DNA of 64,000 bases, from assembly GCA_037157565.1 (NCBI GenBank), contig JAZHRO010000013.1:37762501-37826500 (forward strand). The letters run 5' to 3'. Positions 1 through 11,945 of the stretch are shown here, piece by piece. Each line of letters opens with the position of its first letter. Position 1 is the first letter of the stretch. The stretch is from Thalassia testudinum (Eukaryota > Streptophyta > Magnoliopsida > Alismatales > Hydrocharitaceae). The translations under genes and the position numbers were made by a program. Under the pieces are notes generated by a model that did not search any database, was not told the origin of the DNA, and saw only the letters and a list, made by a program, of their open reading frames with translations.

Positions 1-955
1 ACATCTACCCTTTGATTCGCATGCAGTTGACCAAATGCATGAAGCTGTTTTGCTTGAGACATGCGCCCACCTTCTTTGGAAAAAGAGGAGAAAAAAAAAA
101 AAAAACAAAACAAAAGAGGCGGTAGAAATTCAGCCATATATGGACATGTATATTATAACTTCTCACCTATGTCGATTATTGATACACAATATGATATACA
201 TATACATATATACTATATATTAATATAATTACATCATCACCTTTACTTAAAGTTTAACTTATTTAATAAATAAGTTAAATTTATAACATAAATTCAAACT
301 CAAATTAATTTCAAATTAAGATATGAACCAACTCAATTGGATGAGACTGTCTCGACCCAAAGTTCAGATGCCGAAGCACTTTGTATGCAAACTGTTATCA
401 TGTTCGCACTTTTTCATGTTGGATGCGACAGCACCGGCACTATAGCATCATGGTTGTACTATCGATATTAAAACATCGGCGCCGTAACATTGATGCTACG
501 TAACACTGATACTAGTGTTAGAGTACTGCTGCATAATATTGATATGGTGTTACAACAAAGATGCCACAGTATCGCTGTTGCACCATTGGTGTAAAAGTGA
601 TATGTCACTATTGTATCTTTTGTCTTTTTACTATGTTTCATGACCTGCAAATACGCCTCAATCATCCAATATCTTTGATGCAACACACGATTGGATGCAA
701 ATTTTAGTTCATCATAAGTACTTTTTATTGAATTTTTTGACGGATGCAAATATGCGATCCGCTGCATGCCTCTCACCCATCCTCTTCTCTTCATGTGCTC
801 CTTCTCTTTCCCCAATGACTTAATTTCATTTTGCCTCACCACTCCTTGTTTGTGCATCTTCCCTCCTTATCAATGCAGGTGATATTTATGTAAGAGTAGA
901 AGTGCATTAAAAGGAAATAGTGTTGCAAAAATAAGTTAGGATGTGAGCTGTAGAA
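1..955. other. AT-rich intergenic DNA, no gene recognised
   Basis: The stretch contains an A-run near 90-110, short TA repeats near 190-225 and, at about 430-600, irregular copies of short words around GCTACGTAAC and GGTGT/CGGTGC. Similar words recur near 56850-57000. The reading frames present are short, of biased composition and match no family I know, so none is called as a gene. Confidence 0.6.
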
Positions 956-959
956 ATTG

Positions 960-1735
960 ACCTAAAAATTTATACATAACTGTAAATATGATTTTTCCTT
1001 CATTTTATGTAAAAAAAATCACTGATACGTGATGAGATCTATTCCTGTTAAAATTAACAACAAATCACTTTCATAAGAATGAGAAATTATGTAAAATCAC
1101 TTTTTACCTTCAAAATTTTACAAAGATATAAAATAATATTATACCTGTGTAATCCTATTTTAAAATATTTTCCACCTGTACAATATTTTTTTACATAATT
1201 ACAATAATTTTTTACGCAGATGCAAAGTAAAATTACACATTACTTTAAATTACTTTGTATCGATGCAATATTTTTTTACACGGATGCAAAGTAAGATTAC
1301 ACCTCCACCAATGCAATATTTTTTTACATTGGTATAATATTTATTTTTACACCGGTATAAAAATAAATTCCAAGTATTTTTTTACGTATGACGAATGATT
1401 TTATATTTAAAAAGTGAATTTTCACCTTAGGATTTAGTAAACATTAAATCCTAAATCTTAAAATGAAAAATCACTCCTTATACGTGAAATCACTTTCCAT
1501 AAACATAAATCCTAAATTCTAAACTCATAAGTCAAAATCACTTTACATATATGAAAATATTCTTAAAATAATTTCATCAGTACAAAATAATTTATCATCA
1601 GTGTAAATTTTTTTATCATCTGTACATTTTTTAAATTAAAGTAGTACAATAATTTTTTTAAATGTGATAAAGACTACCACATAATAAATCTTATATTTTT
1701 TTATTTTTTTATATTAAATATCAATTATCAAATAT
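960..1735 (-). repeat. degenerate non-autonomous repeat, copy A
   Basis: Reading the minus strand here gives the same order of blocks as the plus strand at 59390-60190. These are a TGATAATT-ATATTTAATATA block, a block with TATTATATCACTTTAATA, several GATGTAAAATTA-type words, a GGATTTAGGATTTAAGG block, then AATTTTAACAG followed by a T-run and ACATA. The element is built from short repeated words (GATGCAAAGTAAAATTACAC and variants). It has no coding potential. It looks like an old MITE-like or satellite-like family. I could not define clean terminal inverted repeats or a target duplication, so the class is open and the edges are approximate. Confidence 0.6.
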
Positions 1736-3800
1736 ATCAATATACTCAAACATGATGTAAAATACAAAAATAATATCATATATTACTTTTTACGTAACAA
1801 TCTCTATTTTTTTTTGACAATACGTTATATATTATACAGTGATAATGCTTCATGCACATTAAAATTACATTTTAAATAAGTATTCTCTTGAAATAAAATA
1901 TTAAATTAAATAAAAAAGAGATGTTGATTTGATTGGTAAAATAAATAATAAAATATAAAATGATTGATGCACTAATATTACATCTTTGGATATCTATTTA
2001 CTGTTATGATATAAGTATAAATAGATTAATATGATATGATAAATATATTTTAATAAATATATTATATTAAAATAGATATATTTTAATATATATTCATTTT
2101 AACGTAAGTAATAAGATAATTTAATAATGAATGGAAAATTGAAATAATTTATATTTTTAATTATAAATTTAATTCCTTTTTAACATTCATTTAATCGAAG
2201 GATAGAGGACAAAATTGCCACCTGCACCCTGGGAGTGAATGTATGGGTTAATAACTTATCTTCCCCCAACAATCTTCATCAAATACGTAAAGCAATACCC
2301 CTGAAAATCTCTTAACTCGAGTGCATCAACAGCCGCCACTTGTGTACTTAATGGCGTTATGTCAGCATCTGATATGTGCAAATTACCCTCAAAAGTGAGC
2401 CGTTTATTCAAGTGAAAAGGCTGTAAATTGACAACATGTGAACATCTTAAAGCGGGATTTTAAGGAAACAACCAGAAATATTATTCCAAAGAAAATTTCG
2501 AGTTTGAACACCTGGAATACAAAATAGAGGTACGTACAACTTGATACAGGGTATTTGTATACTATTCTTTTGACTTGTATACATGAAATTTTAAAATCGT
2601 TTTCCATGGCCTACATTCGTATTAACACTGAAACATTTTTTGCTTACGGAAATTGCTTTGTTTACATTATATTTAGAGTTTTTAATCATGGATCATCCAA
2701 TTTCAGAAGGAAGGGTAGAAGGAAGGGTGGAATGAACTTACCTCAAAATTATGTAAGAAAACACCCGCACATATCCTCCAAATATCCCATAATTTATTCC
2801 ATATTTTCTTCTAACATGAAAAATTTACAACCTCATATTTATTCTACAATTCCGTCACTTAGAAAAATTAATCCCTCGAAGAAAACATTACCTTAGGATG
2901 TGTTCAAAGATAGAATTTGTAAGATCTTTTTTCATCCTAAGGTGCTTATTAAGATTTTTTTCACCACTTCAACATAAATTCTTATACAATTACTTTTCAG
3001 CATTTCAATCAAATCACAATAACATTAACTCATTTTTAATATTAAATAAATACTCACTATTTCCTCCGCCTCCACTTTTAATATTAAATATCTACCAACA
3101 TGGTATCAATGTAACTTATTCTGCCACCAAGTAAACACACATCTCACCTTATTTCATATCAATTTATTTCTATAATATTTTATCCTACGTTCAAATGAAC
3201 CCTCAATGGAATCATCCTCTCAGAGCTCTACAAAAACATCAGTGACGTGTGATTGCCATGTTCCAGCTGTCATAAGGACGTCTGACAAGAAATGGGGAAA
3301 AGGGTAAGCAATTTTACGCTTGCAGAACAAGGCCTTGTGACTTTTTCGATTGGATTGGCCATTTCTACAAAAGTGAGATGCAAGAAAATCAAGATAAAGG
3401 AGTGAAGGAAGTGTCATGAGTGAAAGACGAAGTGAATGATGCGTCTGTGAAATTGCTGGAAGTGAAAATGATTGTCAAGGAGGTGAAATTGTATGTAAAA
3501 GTGGTAATCGGATTTATAATTATTCACATTGTGCTTGAGATGTACTTGGGAAGGGGACAGAGTTATTGAAGCCATGCATTATTCCTTTAGAAAAAACCTG
3601 TGCTTAAATCTGAAAGAACTTACACATTGCAATATGGAATGACAAATACTTCTGAAAATTTACATCTGCTGGCCACATTCACAACACCGATAGATGGCAA
3701 TATTTACATCATGAGATATTTAATAGAAATGAGAATAACTCAAGAGTGTGGCATATCTTTTATCTCATTTCTGTGTAAGGTGCCTTGGAGCTAGACTATG
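1736..3800. other. AT-rich intergenic DNA, no gene recognised
   Basis: Very AT-rich to about 2200, then mixed sequence. Frames at 2555-2896 and 2898-3134 are open only because the region is short of G and C. Their translations are low in complexity and unlike any family I recognise. Weakly similar ends near 2893 and 3206 (reverse complement) could bound a small MITE, but the match is poor. Confidence 0.55.
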
Positions 3801-5453
3801 GAATTTCAATATTGCATGGACTGCTGAATTTCACTAAAGGTGTTGGATAGACTACACTCTTACCCTTAGGGCATTGGCAGCGTATCCATAACCGGCGGAG
3901 AGCTTCTTGACAGAACTAAGACATAATAACTACTAGGAGTTACTCATAGAACTATAAACAATTGAATGGGCAGTAGCTTTAGGTGACCTAGTAACCTCGG
4001 CTCCTTGCTTTCCTGCAGAATTCTCTTTCGGTGTGCTGCCTTTAAGTGTGTCTCATTTTTGGTGCACTCTCTTTTGAGTTCTAGACCCATATGTAGAAGG
4101 GAATAAATATGTTGATCAAAAAACAGAGACGGGTACCTGGTTGTGTCTGATCAAAATGTTACAGTGCAATGCCTTGTTGCATTATCTGTGCATCCCTTGG
4201 TTGCATTTCCAAATGGTTATGTTAAATGACTGATTCAGCTAGTAACACAATGAGAATCGGTAAATCTTGAAATTTTTATTTTCAGCATATGGGATCGTCA
4301 AATATGGTTTATTTTCAGCATGCTAACCGAAAAAAGCCTAATTCAAGAACTACATACCAATACAAAAGTCTGTAGCAGCAATATCCAGTGCCCATTTGCC
4401 TCATTAACAAGATTTAGAGCTTCTATCACACTATAGCATAGGAACAAATCTTGCAAGTTATCAAACCTGGGAAACAATTGGATACTTTTGGCAAGAAATT
4501 TTAGCACCACCCAGCAAATCGACAAGGGAAGCACCCCTCCCATCAAAATGCCATGTACAAGATCCACCTAGCAAATCGAGTAACATTAACAAAGCAATTA
4601 TCAAGATATTTCATATCATATCTCAGCTATCCTAAAGGTCTGGAGTGGATAACAAAACCAAGGAATTCTGTACACAAACTACAAAAGATGGCTTAAAAAT
4701 GCGGCTCATGTGAAGCCTTCCGCCCTTTTTCAACTTCTTAAGTAGTCACCTATGCTTAAATCTGAGCTATGAAGACTACCTAAAAACACAAACATCAAAC
4801 TAATTAACCACAACTAAGTGGTCACAAAAATATCCTAAACTGGCACAAAATGTGGTTACAAACTAGCACCACAAAATACCAACACAAAATATCATCACAA
4901 AATAACACCAAAATATTGATGGTAGTTGAACTATCATGCAAATAAACCAGGATAACAACCACTATCAAAGCTGCTCTAATCCAAAGTTAAATATCCAGAT
5001 GATAACGAACATGACTCAAAACCAAGATAACAACCACTATCAAGGCTAAACCACAAACATAGAGAGTACGGTTAGTATCTAAAGTTGAGTTTTCAAATAA
5101 GTACAGCAAAATGACAGCATTGACAGGTAGTATTGAGTATCTGTTTAATCAGTATCCTGTATCTATGTGTGTCCTGTATCCTGTATTTGCAAAATCCTGT
5201 CAACATGCAATGAAAAAGCATTGGTAACATATGTAAACTTGAAATTACATGGAAACTGAATATATAATGAAAGTAAGGAAAACACCTGTGCATAGTATAA
5301 AGTGGAGCACATATGCTATACTGAATAAATAAAAAAAACTATGTTTGATCAAAAAGAGTCACAAAACCTAAAAGATAAGTGTACCAATGATTGCAAAGAT
5401 CTTAAAGCCTTTGATAATATGATTTGGTACCAAGGTAATGACTTACCTGATGC
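3801..5453. other. non-coding flank downstream of the MULE gene
   Basis: This lies immediately 3' of the minus-strand transposase remnant and probably includes its 3' untranslated region and the rest of the MULE. I looked for, but could not identify, a terminal inverted repeat matching the other side (14161-15960). A minus-strand frame at 4343-4567 (74 residues, hydrophobic middle) is not recognised and is not called. Confidence 0.45.
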
Positions 5454-6233
5454 TCAATAGAGCTGGATTGTAGGTCCATCTAGTATCAACGTGTCATCTT
5501 TTTTCTTGGGTCTCCCTCTTTTTCTACTAGTCTCACCTTCAGGTCATGTTTTCCTCTTGTAATTCCTATATTTGGCCTAATGGAAACACCACTGTAACAT
5601 GAAGTACATGTAAGTCCATCATGCAATTGATCTTTTGTAATTATTTTTCAAATTGCAAAGTTGTAATTATACCTGCGACCAGCAATACTTGAATCAACTT
5701 GGCTAGCCACATGTGAAGCAATGGAGAATTGAGATGCTGCTTGAGAAGGGAGCTGAGAAGCTGATTGCAAAGGGGCTTGTGGTAGGTTGATAGGATTAGA
5801 GATGTATTCTTGACATGTCCATGTAGTCCACACCTTGTGCATTTATGTTTTGCCCTCAAGCTCAGCTCGCCGTTGCCTTGTATCCTATTCTTTCTTGGCC
5901 TTCTAGGAGGTCTAAGAGTATGTGGAGCCTGGACAACATAAGGAAGATCAACTTTCTGCCATTGCTCTTTGTCAGGTAATGGGGAAAATCCACTGGCAGC
6001 CGCAGTGGCCTGACATAATGATCCCATTTCACACCTCTCAAACTACCAAGTGCAGCTGCAGCATGTGTTCCTGGAAGACCACATATTTGCCATTGTCTAC
6101 AAGAGCAAATCCTCTCATTCGATTGCACCACATATCTATCGGATGGGCAATCCACTTCCACATTGTTCTCATCACAACTCCTGACAATGTGGCCTTATCG
6201 GATGGACATAATTCTATTCACCTCGCCCTTCAT
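5454..6233 (-). pseudogene. MULE transposase, C-terminal part (SWIM finger, zinc knuckle, AT-hook exon)
   Basis: Reading 6233 to 5454 on the minus strand, the frame MKGEVNRIM meets a TAA stop, then continues GHIVRSCDENNVEVD and RYVVQSNERICSCRQW, ending GLPGTHAAAA. This is the SWIM finger of MULE transposases, but the Cys normally next to the last His ligand is Gly (GLPGTH instead of GLPCTH-like). It is followed by the family's basic RPPRRPRKNRIQG stretch and a zinc knuckle CxxCGxxGHxxxxS that lacks its last Cys. A frame change then leads into a Gln/Ser-rich tail. A GT donor (5672-5673) and a CAG acceptor (just above 5591) define a probable 82-bp intron. The last exon (5454-5591) encodes an AT-hook, KRGRPKKK, and ends at 5454. 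Confidence 0.8.
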
Positions 6234-6424
6234 GGAGAGAGAGAGAGAGAGCGAGCGAGAGCGAGAAGGGGCGTGCACTGGGGCGGAGGGCCGCTAGTGA
6301 GTGCAGGCGAGCTCCGGGGCAGGAAGGGGAGGGCGGAGGCCGGAGTGGAGCTAAGGGCAGAAAGGGTACCCCTCGGAGCGAGGACGGCGGAGGCGTGACC
6401 AGAGATCGGCACTGGTCGGTGGTA

Positions 6425-8160
6425 ATGGGTCGGAATAGGGCAAAGCAGGATCAGGCCACTCGACGGACGACCGTGCAAGGTCCAGGAGGCGCAGCTGGGC
6501 AAGGGAGGTGCTACAAATGCCTCGGTAGCGACCATTGGATCCGAGAGTGCAGGGAGCCCTAGCGGTGCTGGAGGTATGGAGGACTTGGCCATGAAGTGGC
6601 AGCTGTCGGAGGGGATCCGAGAGGGGAAGGGAGAAGGGTCTACCGCCGCCGCCGCGGAAAGGGCTACCGAAGGCGAAGGTGGAGGCCCCTTGGTTGGAAG
6701 GAGTTAGGGTTCTGAGGAAGGTGGTGGAGTGAATTGTGGGAGTGGTATTGGATGGAGGGGTCTCGAAGGCGATGATAGAAACTTCTTTGGGCGAGCAGGC
6801 GAGGAGGGGAGGGGCCGAGGTTCTGCAGGTGGCGGAGAAGACGTTTGTGGCACGAGGGCTCTCGGCAGAGAGGCGGAGGGAGCTGTTGTTCACGGAGTGC
6901 TCTGCCGAGGAAGGGAGATGGTGATGGAGGCGCCCGTCACCACACAATGGGGGCAGGAACTCCTGCCGGAGAGGACAGTGGTGGAAATCACCATTGCAGG
7001 AGTTCCATGGTGGTTGCGCTCAGTCGAGGTGGTGGAGGCAATTGTGGCACCATTCGCTCGGGTCAGGAGGTGCGAGGCACTAGGGCTGGCGGAGGGACCG
7101 ATCATGGTGCTAGTCGAGTTGAAGGCCGGAGCGAGGCCGATCAGTAGGGTCCTGCTGCGGCTTGGAGGTTCGTCGTGGGTGGTGGAGTGCTTAAGTTGGA
7201 GAGGATGGCGACCCGCGGCGACCGGAGCTGCAGGCTCAGTGAAGGGGAAGGCAGAGCAGCATGCGGTTGCTGCAAGGAGGCAAGGGGCCACTGACGTGGA
7301 CTCGGAGCCCGAGGGCTTCGCGGGGACCACACCGGGGAATACCAAGAGAGGCACGGACCTTGATCTTGACATGGTCTCGATCCCAGAGAGATCCGCGAAG
7401 ATCTCACAAAGGACAGCCGAAGATCGCGGAGCTACTGGCACCTCGGATGCGGAGGGTTTGGAGGGCGACTCTGCAGGGTGGCGTTGCAAAGGCGATGATG
7501 CAGGGCTTTTATACCCTAGTACATGCGCGTCACCTGTTGGGGCACGAGGCGTCGGTGGTAGGGCGGACCCGAATCCGGATCCGTGCTCCGGGTTCGAAAC
7601 TTCGGTTCGGCTTTCGGAGCAACAGGAGCTCCATGACGGGGGCGATGGTCCCTCGGGCGGTTTCGTGAAGCCCATGGGGTCACCGAAGGAGGTGCCATGC
7701 TCAATGCGAGAGGGAGAGAGTCGGGAGCTGGTGTCGCGCGTGCCAGGGAGGGAGGTGTGGCCCCTGCCAGGGGAGGCTAGACCAATGGTGATGACAGGAG
7801 TAGACCCTCCTTTGACGGCAACAGGCAAGGTGATCCTCCAGCATGGAGAGTCTTTGGAACGGCAGGAGGTGCTTCCGAGGCAGCAGCAGACGATTGGGAA
7901 CCCCTCGACGGGGGGTGACCCTGTGGAGATTCCTTTGGCAGGATGGGCACCACTCTTGGTGAGCGGGAGGCACAGTGGTGCTCTCCACTACCAAAGGAAG
8001 TGGTCATTCCATGGCAGGCGAAGACCACGATAGTGGTGGACGATCGTGGGGGGGAGGGGCGGGGGGGGGGGGGGGGGGGGGGGGGGCCAGCCGTAGAGCC
8101 CAAGGCCGAGGGAGGTGCTGAACGGGGAAGATGAGGAGGTACGTAGGATGGCGGAGGCGG
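6425..8160 (+). pseudogene. LINE ORF1-like region with zinc knuckle
   Basis: A start at 6425 opens 45 codons that end in a CCHC zinc knuckle, CYKCLGSDHWIREC (6509-6550), then a TAG at 6560. In other frames the region to about 8160 stays GC-rich and partly open. The longest segment (6729-8033) includes VVEITIAGVPWWLRSVEVVE and a following VAPFARVRRCEALG, which resembles the RNA-binding-like part of plant LINE ORF1 proteins. After that the sequence is Gly/Arg/Pro-rich low complexity. In the family ORF1 binds element RNA in the ribonucleoprotein. A 26-base G-run (8061-8086) lies near the end. The long frame at 6729-8033 is not a host gene, because it sits inside the LINE. Boundaries of the ancestral ORF1 are approximate. 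Confidence 0.6.
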
Positions 8161-8189
8161 GTGACTTCAAGCAGGCCACGAAGGAGATC

Positions 8190-11100
8190 ACCACGTCGCT
8201 TAGATGAGTAGGGTGCTCTCTTGAAATGCACGGGACCTCAATGACCCGACGAGGAGGGCCATCTTAGGGAGATACATCAAACAGTGAAGGGCGGACATTG
8301 TTCTGTTACAGGAGACCAAGCTGGCTGATTGTGACGGTCGAGTTTGGAGAGAGGTCGAAGACTCCTAAATGGAGGGATCTCGGTCCCTTGCCGCGAATGG
8401 TCGATCAGAAGGATAGATCCTTAGGTGGAGGGAGGATGTCTTCTCTTTGGAGGACATCAGATGTGGTGAGCATACTATTTCGATGAGCTTGATCAGGAAG
8501 ATAAAAGGTGCCAGGTTGAAGGTTATAGGCGTATACGGTCCCACAGATGCCCAGGCAAGGAGGGCCATGTGGGAAGAGCTAACGGCGGTGGCGGCAAAGT
8601 CTATTGGGAGCCCCTAATTGCTAGGAGGGGACTTCAATGTGACTCTAAAGGTGGAGGATAGACCATGTGGGCGGGGGAGGCAGGATCCAGGGTCAGATCT
8701 TTTTGTGGATTTTGTTGAGAGTCGAGACCCATGAGCTTGTGGACTTGTCTCCTGCGTCCTGTGCGTATACTTTGAGGAATAACAGTGGCCAGAGGTCCCA
8801 AATTGACATATTTCTATCCAATGTGGAGCTGGTTGAGGCGTTCCCTATGGCAGATGTCCGTGCACTAGAGAGGCCTTTCTCGAACCACACCCCTCTGTTG
8901 TGGCGATCGAATGAGAGGGTGCAGTTTGACACATATTTTAAATTTGACAGATCATGGCTGATGGTGAAGGGGTTCAAGGCTTCAGTGGAGAAATGGAATT
9001 TGATGAAGGTGGAAGGTTCGGCGATTTTTTGTCTGGCAAAGAAACTCTCCTTACTCCATGACTATCTGAAGCTGGCTAAACAGGAGATCAGGGCATCTAA
9101 CAGGGGCAAGAAGGAGGAGGCTTTGGCAGAGATTAGCATAATTGACAGCAGGAAGACCAGGCTCCCATTTCCCCCGAGGACATGGAGATCAGGGCAAGGA
9201 TGTCGAAGGTGATCCAGGAGGAGGACAAACGGACGAAGATTGAATGGAAGGTGAAATCCAGGCAGAGATGGTTGGAAGAAGGGGACTCCAGCACCAGGTT
9301 TTTCCACCAGATAGCCTCTGCCAAGAAAAGGAGAAACTGGATTGACAAGTTGGTGGTTGGCGAGGATGCTTTCTCGGGCAAGGAGGTGGAACAGGCGGCG
9401 GCAGATTATTTCAAAGAGTTCACTGAGAGACGACCAAGGGGAGGTTGGAGATGGAGGGGGGAGGATACACAGCATATTTCGAAGGCTCAGGCGGAGGATT
9501 TTACGGTTGGCTTTTTAAACGAGGAGGTGAGGCAGGTGGTGTGGGGCCTTAATGCAGGCGGATGCCCTGGTCCGGATAGCTTTCCTGTTTTTTTTCTTCC
9601 GAGAGTTTTGGCATCTAGTGGGTGCAGATGTGATGCGAGTGGTGGACGAGTTTGCTTCCGGCAACAAAGGTTTTGACAAGTTGAACAGATATTACTTGTT
9701 TCTGTTGCCTAAGAAGGAAGGGCCTAAGGCCATTCAGGACTTCAGACCAATTGCTCTGTTTAATGCTGTTTACCTTATTGTGGCAAAGGTCCTGACTAAC
9801 AGGCTGAGGGACTTCCTGGGGGACTTGCTCTCCCCTGTTCAGACAACTTTTGTGCATGGAAGAGGAATTTTGGATGGCTTCGTGATTGCAATGAAAGCCT
9901 TGGCAACATGGAGAAGGGAGAAGAAGCAAGCCTTTTTACGAAAGGTGAACTTTAGCAAGGCATACGACTCAGTTCAGTGGAACTTCCTGTGGACATCTCT
10001 ACAGAGGAGGGGCTTCTCGGCGATCTAGATTAACTGGATGAAGAGATGCGTGATGACAACATCCTTTTCAGTCCTTATCAATGGGAATTTGGCGAGAGGC
10101 TGGATCCAGCCTAGAAGAGGGGTACGGCAGGGGTGCCCCCTTGCACCCATGCTTTTTGTTCTTGTGGCAGATGCACTCGCACTGGCGACACACAGAGCTT
10201 GCAGCAGGGAGCTGTTCACAGGCTTCATTGTTGGAGGGGGCAGAGAGGTGATGGTCTTACAGTACACAGATGACAAGCTCCTCCTGGTCGAAGGTTTCAT
10301 GTTGGAAGCAAGGAGGTTAAGGATCCTGCTGAAGCTCTTTGGTGAGGCGTCAGGGCCACGGATCAGCTATCAGAAATCTAGCTTTGTCCCGATCAATTTA
10401 TCTGCCACGAAAGCAGAGAGGGTGGGTGCTGCTTTGGAGATCAAGAGGGGCTCCTTGCCTTTGGTATACCTGGGCCTACCCCTGTTGGATCATTGTCTCA
10501 GAGTACAGGACTGGCTCCCGTTGCTAGAAAGGATGGAGGGGCGGCTGGAAGGGTGGTCCTCCAGACTGCTGTCTAGGGGCAGGTGGCTGACCTTGGTGAA
10601 GGCAGTTCTGGCATCCATGCCGTCTTACTTCTTGTCGATCTTCTGGTTGCCACGTCAAATTGAGAGGAAGGTCTCGGGACTGATGAATGATTTCTTTTGG
10701 TCTACAAAAGGGCGGTAGGCAAGGAGGCAAGGCTGGTTGCATGGGAGGAGGTTTGCAGGCCTACACAGGAGGGGGGTCTTGGGGTCAAGGACGTTGACAG
10801 AGTGAACATTAGTCTTCCCACGAAGTGGATTGCATGGTTGGGGGGCACGAATAGGGACTCCTTGGAAATGTTATGCGGCGGTGCTACGATGACTTCCTGG
10901 CATGGGGACATCTCTGTTCCCCCCCTGGAGCGTCCTTCCTTAGGGGCTTGGCGACGGTGGCTGTGAGAGTGCATTTCTTTGACCCGATGCTTGGTGAAGG
11001 AGACTCCTTCCGTTTCTGGCAGGACGACTAGCAGGGGACGGCTCTACTTTAGGGGAAAGGTTCCCTCAGCTACTAAGTAGCGAGGTGGATACGTCGGCAA

Positions 11101-11781
11101 AGGTTCGAGATTACTGGGACAGATCCTAGTGCCCCATTTTCCGGAGGGGCCTCTCTCAACAAAGCTGTGAGGACTTCCAGCGACTATTGCAGGAGTTGGT
11201 GGGCTGGGCTCCGGGCGAAGGCCCTGACGGTTTTCATTGGGAGGGAGATTTCTCGGTGGCAGAGATGCATCGCAGATTGAGGCCTGGTGGAGCCCCCTCG
11301 GACGTTGACTTCTTACAAGACTATAGACTAATTTGGACGGCGAAATGTCCCCTAAAAGTGAAGATTTTTGTCTAGCTGGTGAGAAGAGGATGAATCATGA
11401 CGATGCAGTGGAGAGCTAGATGGGTCCACACAGACAACTTAGCATACCCCCTTTGTTGGGGGGGGGGGGGGGGGGGGGTGTTGAGGATGTCCAACATCTT
11501 CTGTTCCCGTGCCCGTTCGTAGCACAATTTGGTAGAAGATGGGGATTGGCTGGATCTCCCATCAAGATGCCACTAGCTTCTGGTCCTACTTTCGCAGGGA
11601 AAGTGTGGGCGGCGGAGTGTACACCTTCCGCTCCAAGCATGATCAGGCAAAGGCCCTGGCAATTCTGTGGGGGGTATGGCTGGGGAGGAACGGGGTGGTG
11701 TTTAGGGGGGAGAGGCCTTATGTTGAGAACTTTGTCTCATCTATTTCCTCCCAGATTGATTTTTGGAGGACCAGTTTGTAA
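8190..11781 (+). pseudogene. LINE ORF2: endonuclease, reverse transcriptase, zf-RVT
   Basis: Fragments in shifting frames show, in order, an AP-like endonuclease with IVLLQETKL (about 8295-8325), LLGGDFNVTL (about 8610-8645) and LVDLSPASCAYT...IDIFLSN (from 8720). The final SDH motif reads SNH (Asn codon 8883-8885). A linker follows with LEEGDSSTRFFHQ (from about 9275), then reverse transcriptase with GGCPGPDSFP, LPKKEGPKAIQDFRPIAL, KVNFSKAYD and RGVRQGCPLAPMLF. Its active-site box is YTDD (10263-10274). After it come LPLVYLGLPL and a zf-RVT region KVKIFV...W and HLLFPCPF (to about 11540). In motif A the first catalytic Asp is Asn (9948-9950). TGG-to-TAG stops occur at 10026 and 11374. The frame at the C-terminus ends at 11781. 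Confidence 0.85.
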
Positions 11782-11857
11782 ACTTCTGATGTAATATTAT
11801 TTTGATGTGGAATGAATTTGGGTGGTTATCTACAGGATAACCGCCCTTTGCCTTTTC

Positions 11858-11872
11858 AAAAAAAAAAAAAAA
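11858..11872 (+). other. poly(A) tract at the LINE 3' end
   Basis: A run of 15 A bases follows a short 3' UTR after the last ORF2 codon, as expected for an element copied by target-primed reverse transcription. About 73 bases of a doubled 24-bp unit follow before recognisable MULE sequence resumes. Confidence 0.8.
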
Positions 11873-11945
11873 TCCCTTGTGGCACTCCTGATGTACTCCA
11901 TGGGTGGCACTCCTAATGTACTCCATGGTGGAGGGAAGCAAAACA

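Larger units (their letters stand above)
6234..11945 (+). mobile_element. L1-type LINE inserted in the MULE transposase gene
   Basis: The element begins with a GA/CGAG-rich 5' end (6236-6270). It carries an ORF1-like region with a zinc knuckle, then an ORF2 with endonuclease, reverse transcriptase and zf-RVT regions, a short 3' UTR and a 15-base A-run at 11858-11872. Between the A-run and the MULE sequence lie about 73 extra bases made of two copies of a roughly 24-bp unit (GGCACTCCTGATGTACTCCATG). An imperfect duplication of the MULE target (CCCTTCAT at 6226-6233, CCCTTCCAT at 11946-11954) supports insertion at this point. The 5' end looks close to full length. The element is dead, with many frameshifts and stops. 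Confidence 0.85.

Noticed and set aside
2893..3206. Possible small MITE with GGATGTGTTCAAAG-like ends
   Set aside because: The reverse complement of the right end matches at only about half of the positions and no target duplication is convincing.
6729..8033. Long plus-strand frame (434 codons) as a host gene
   Set aside because: It lies inside the LINE between a zinc-knuckle ORF1 fragment and the endonuclease. The overlapping minus-strand frames are equally long because the region is GC-rich.
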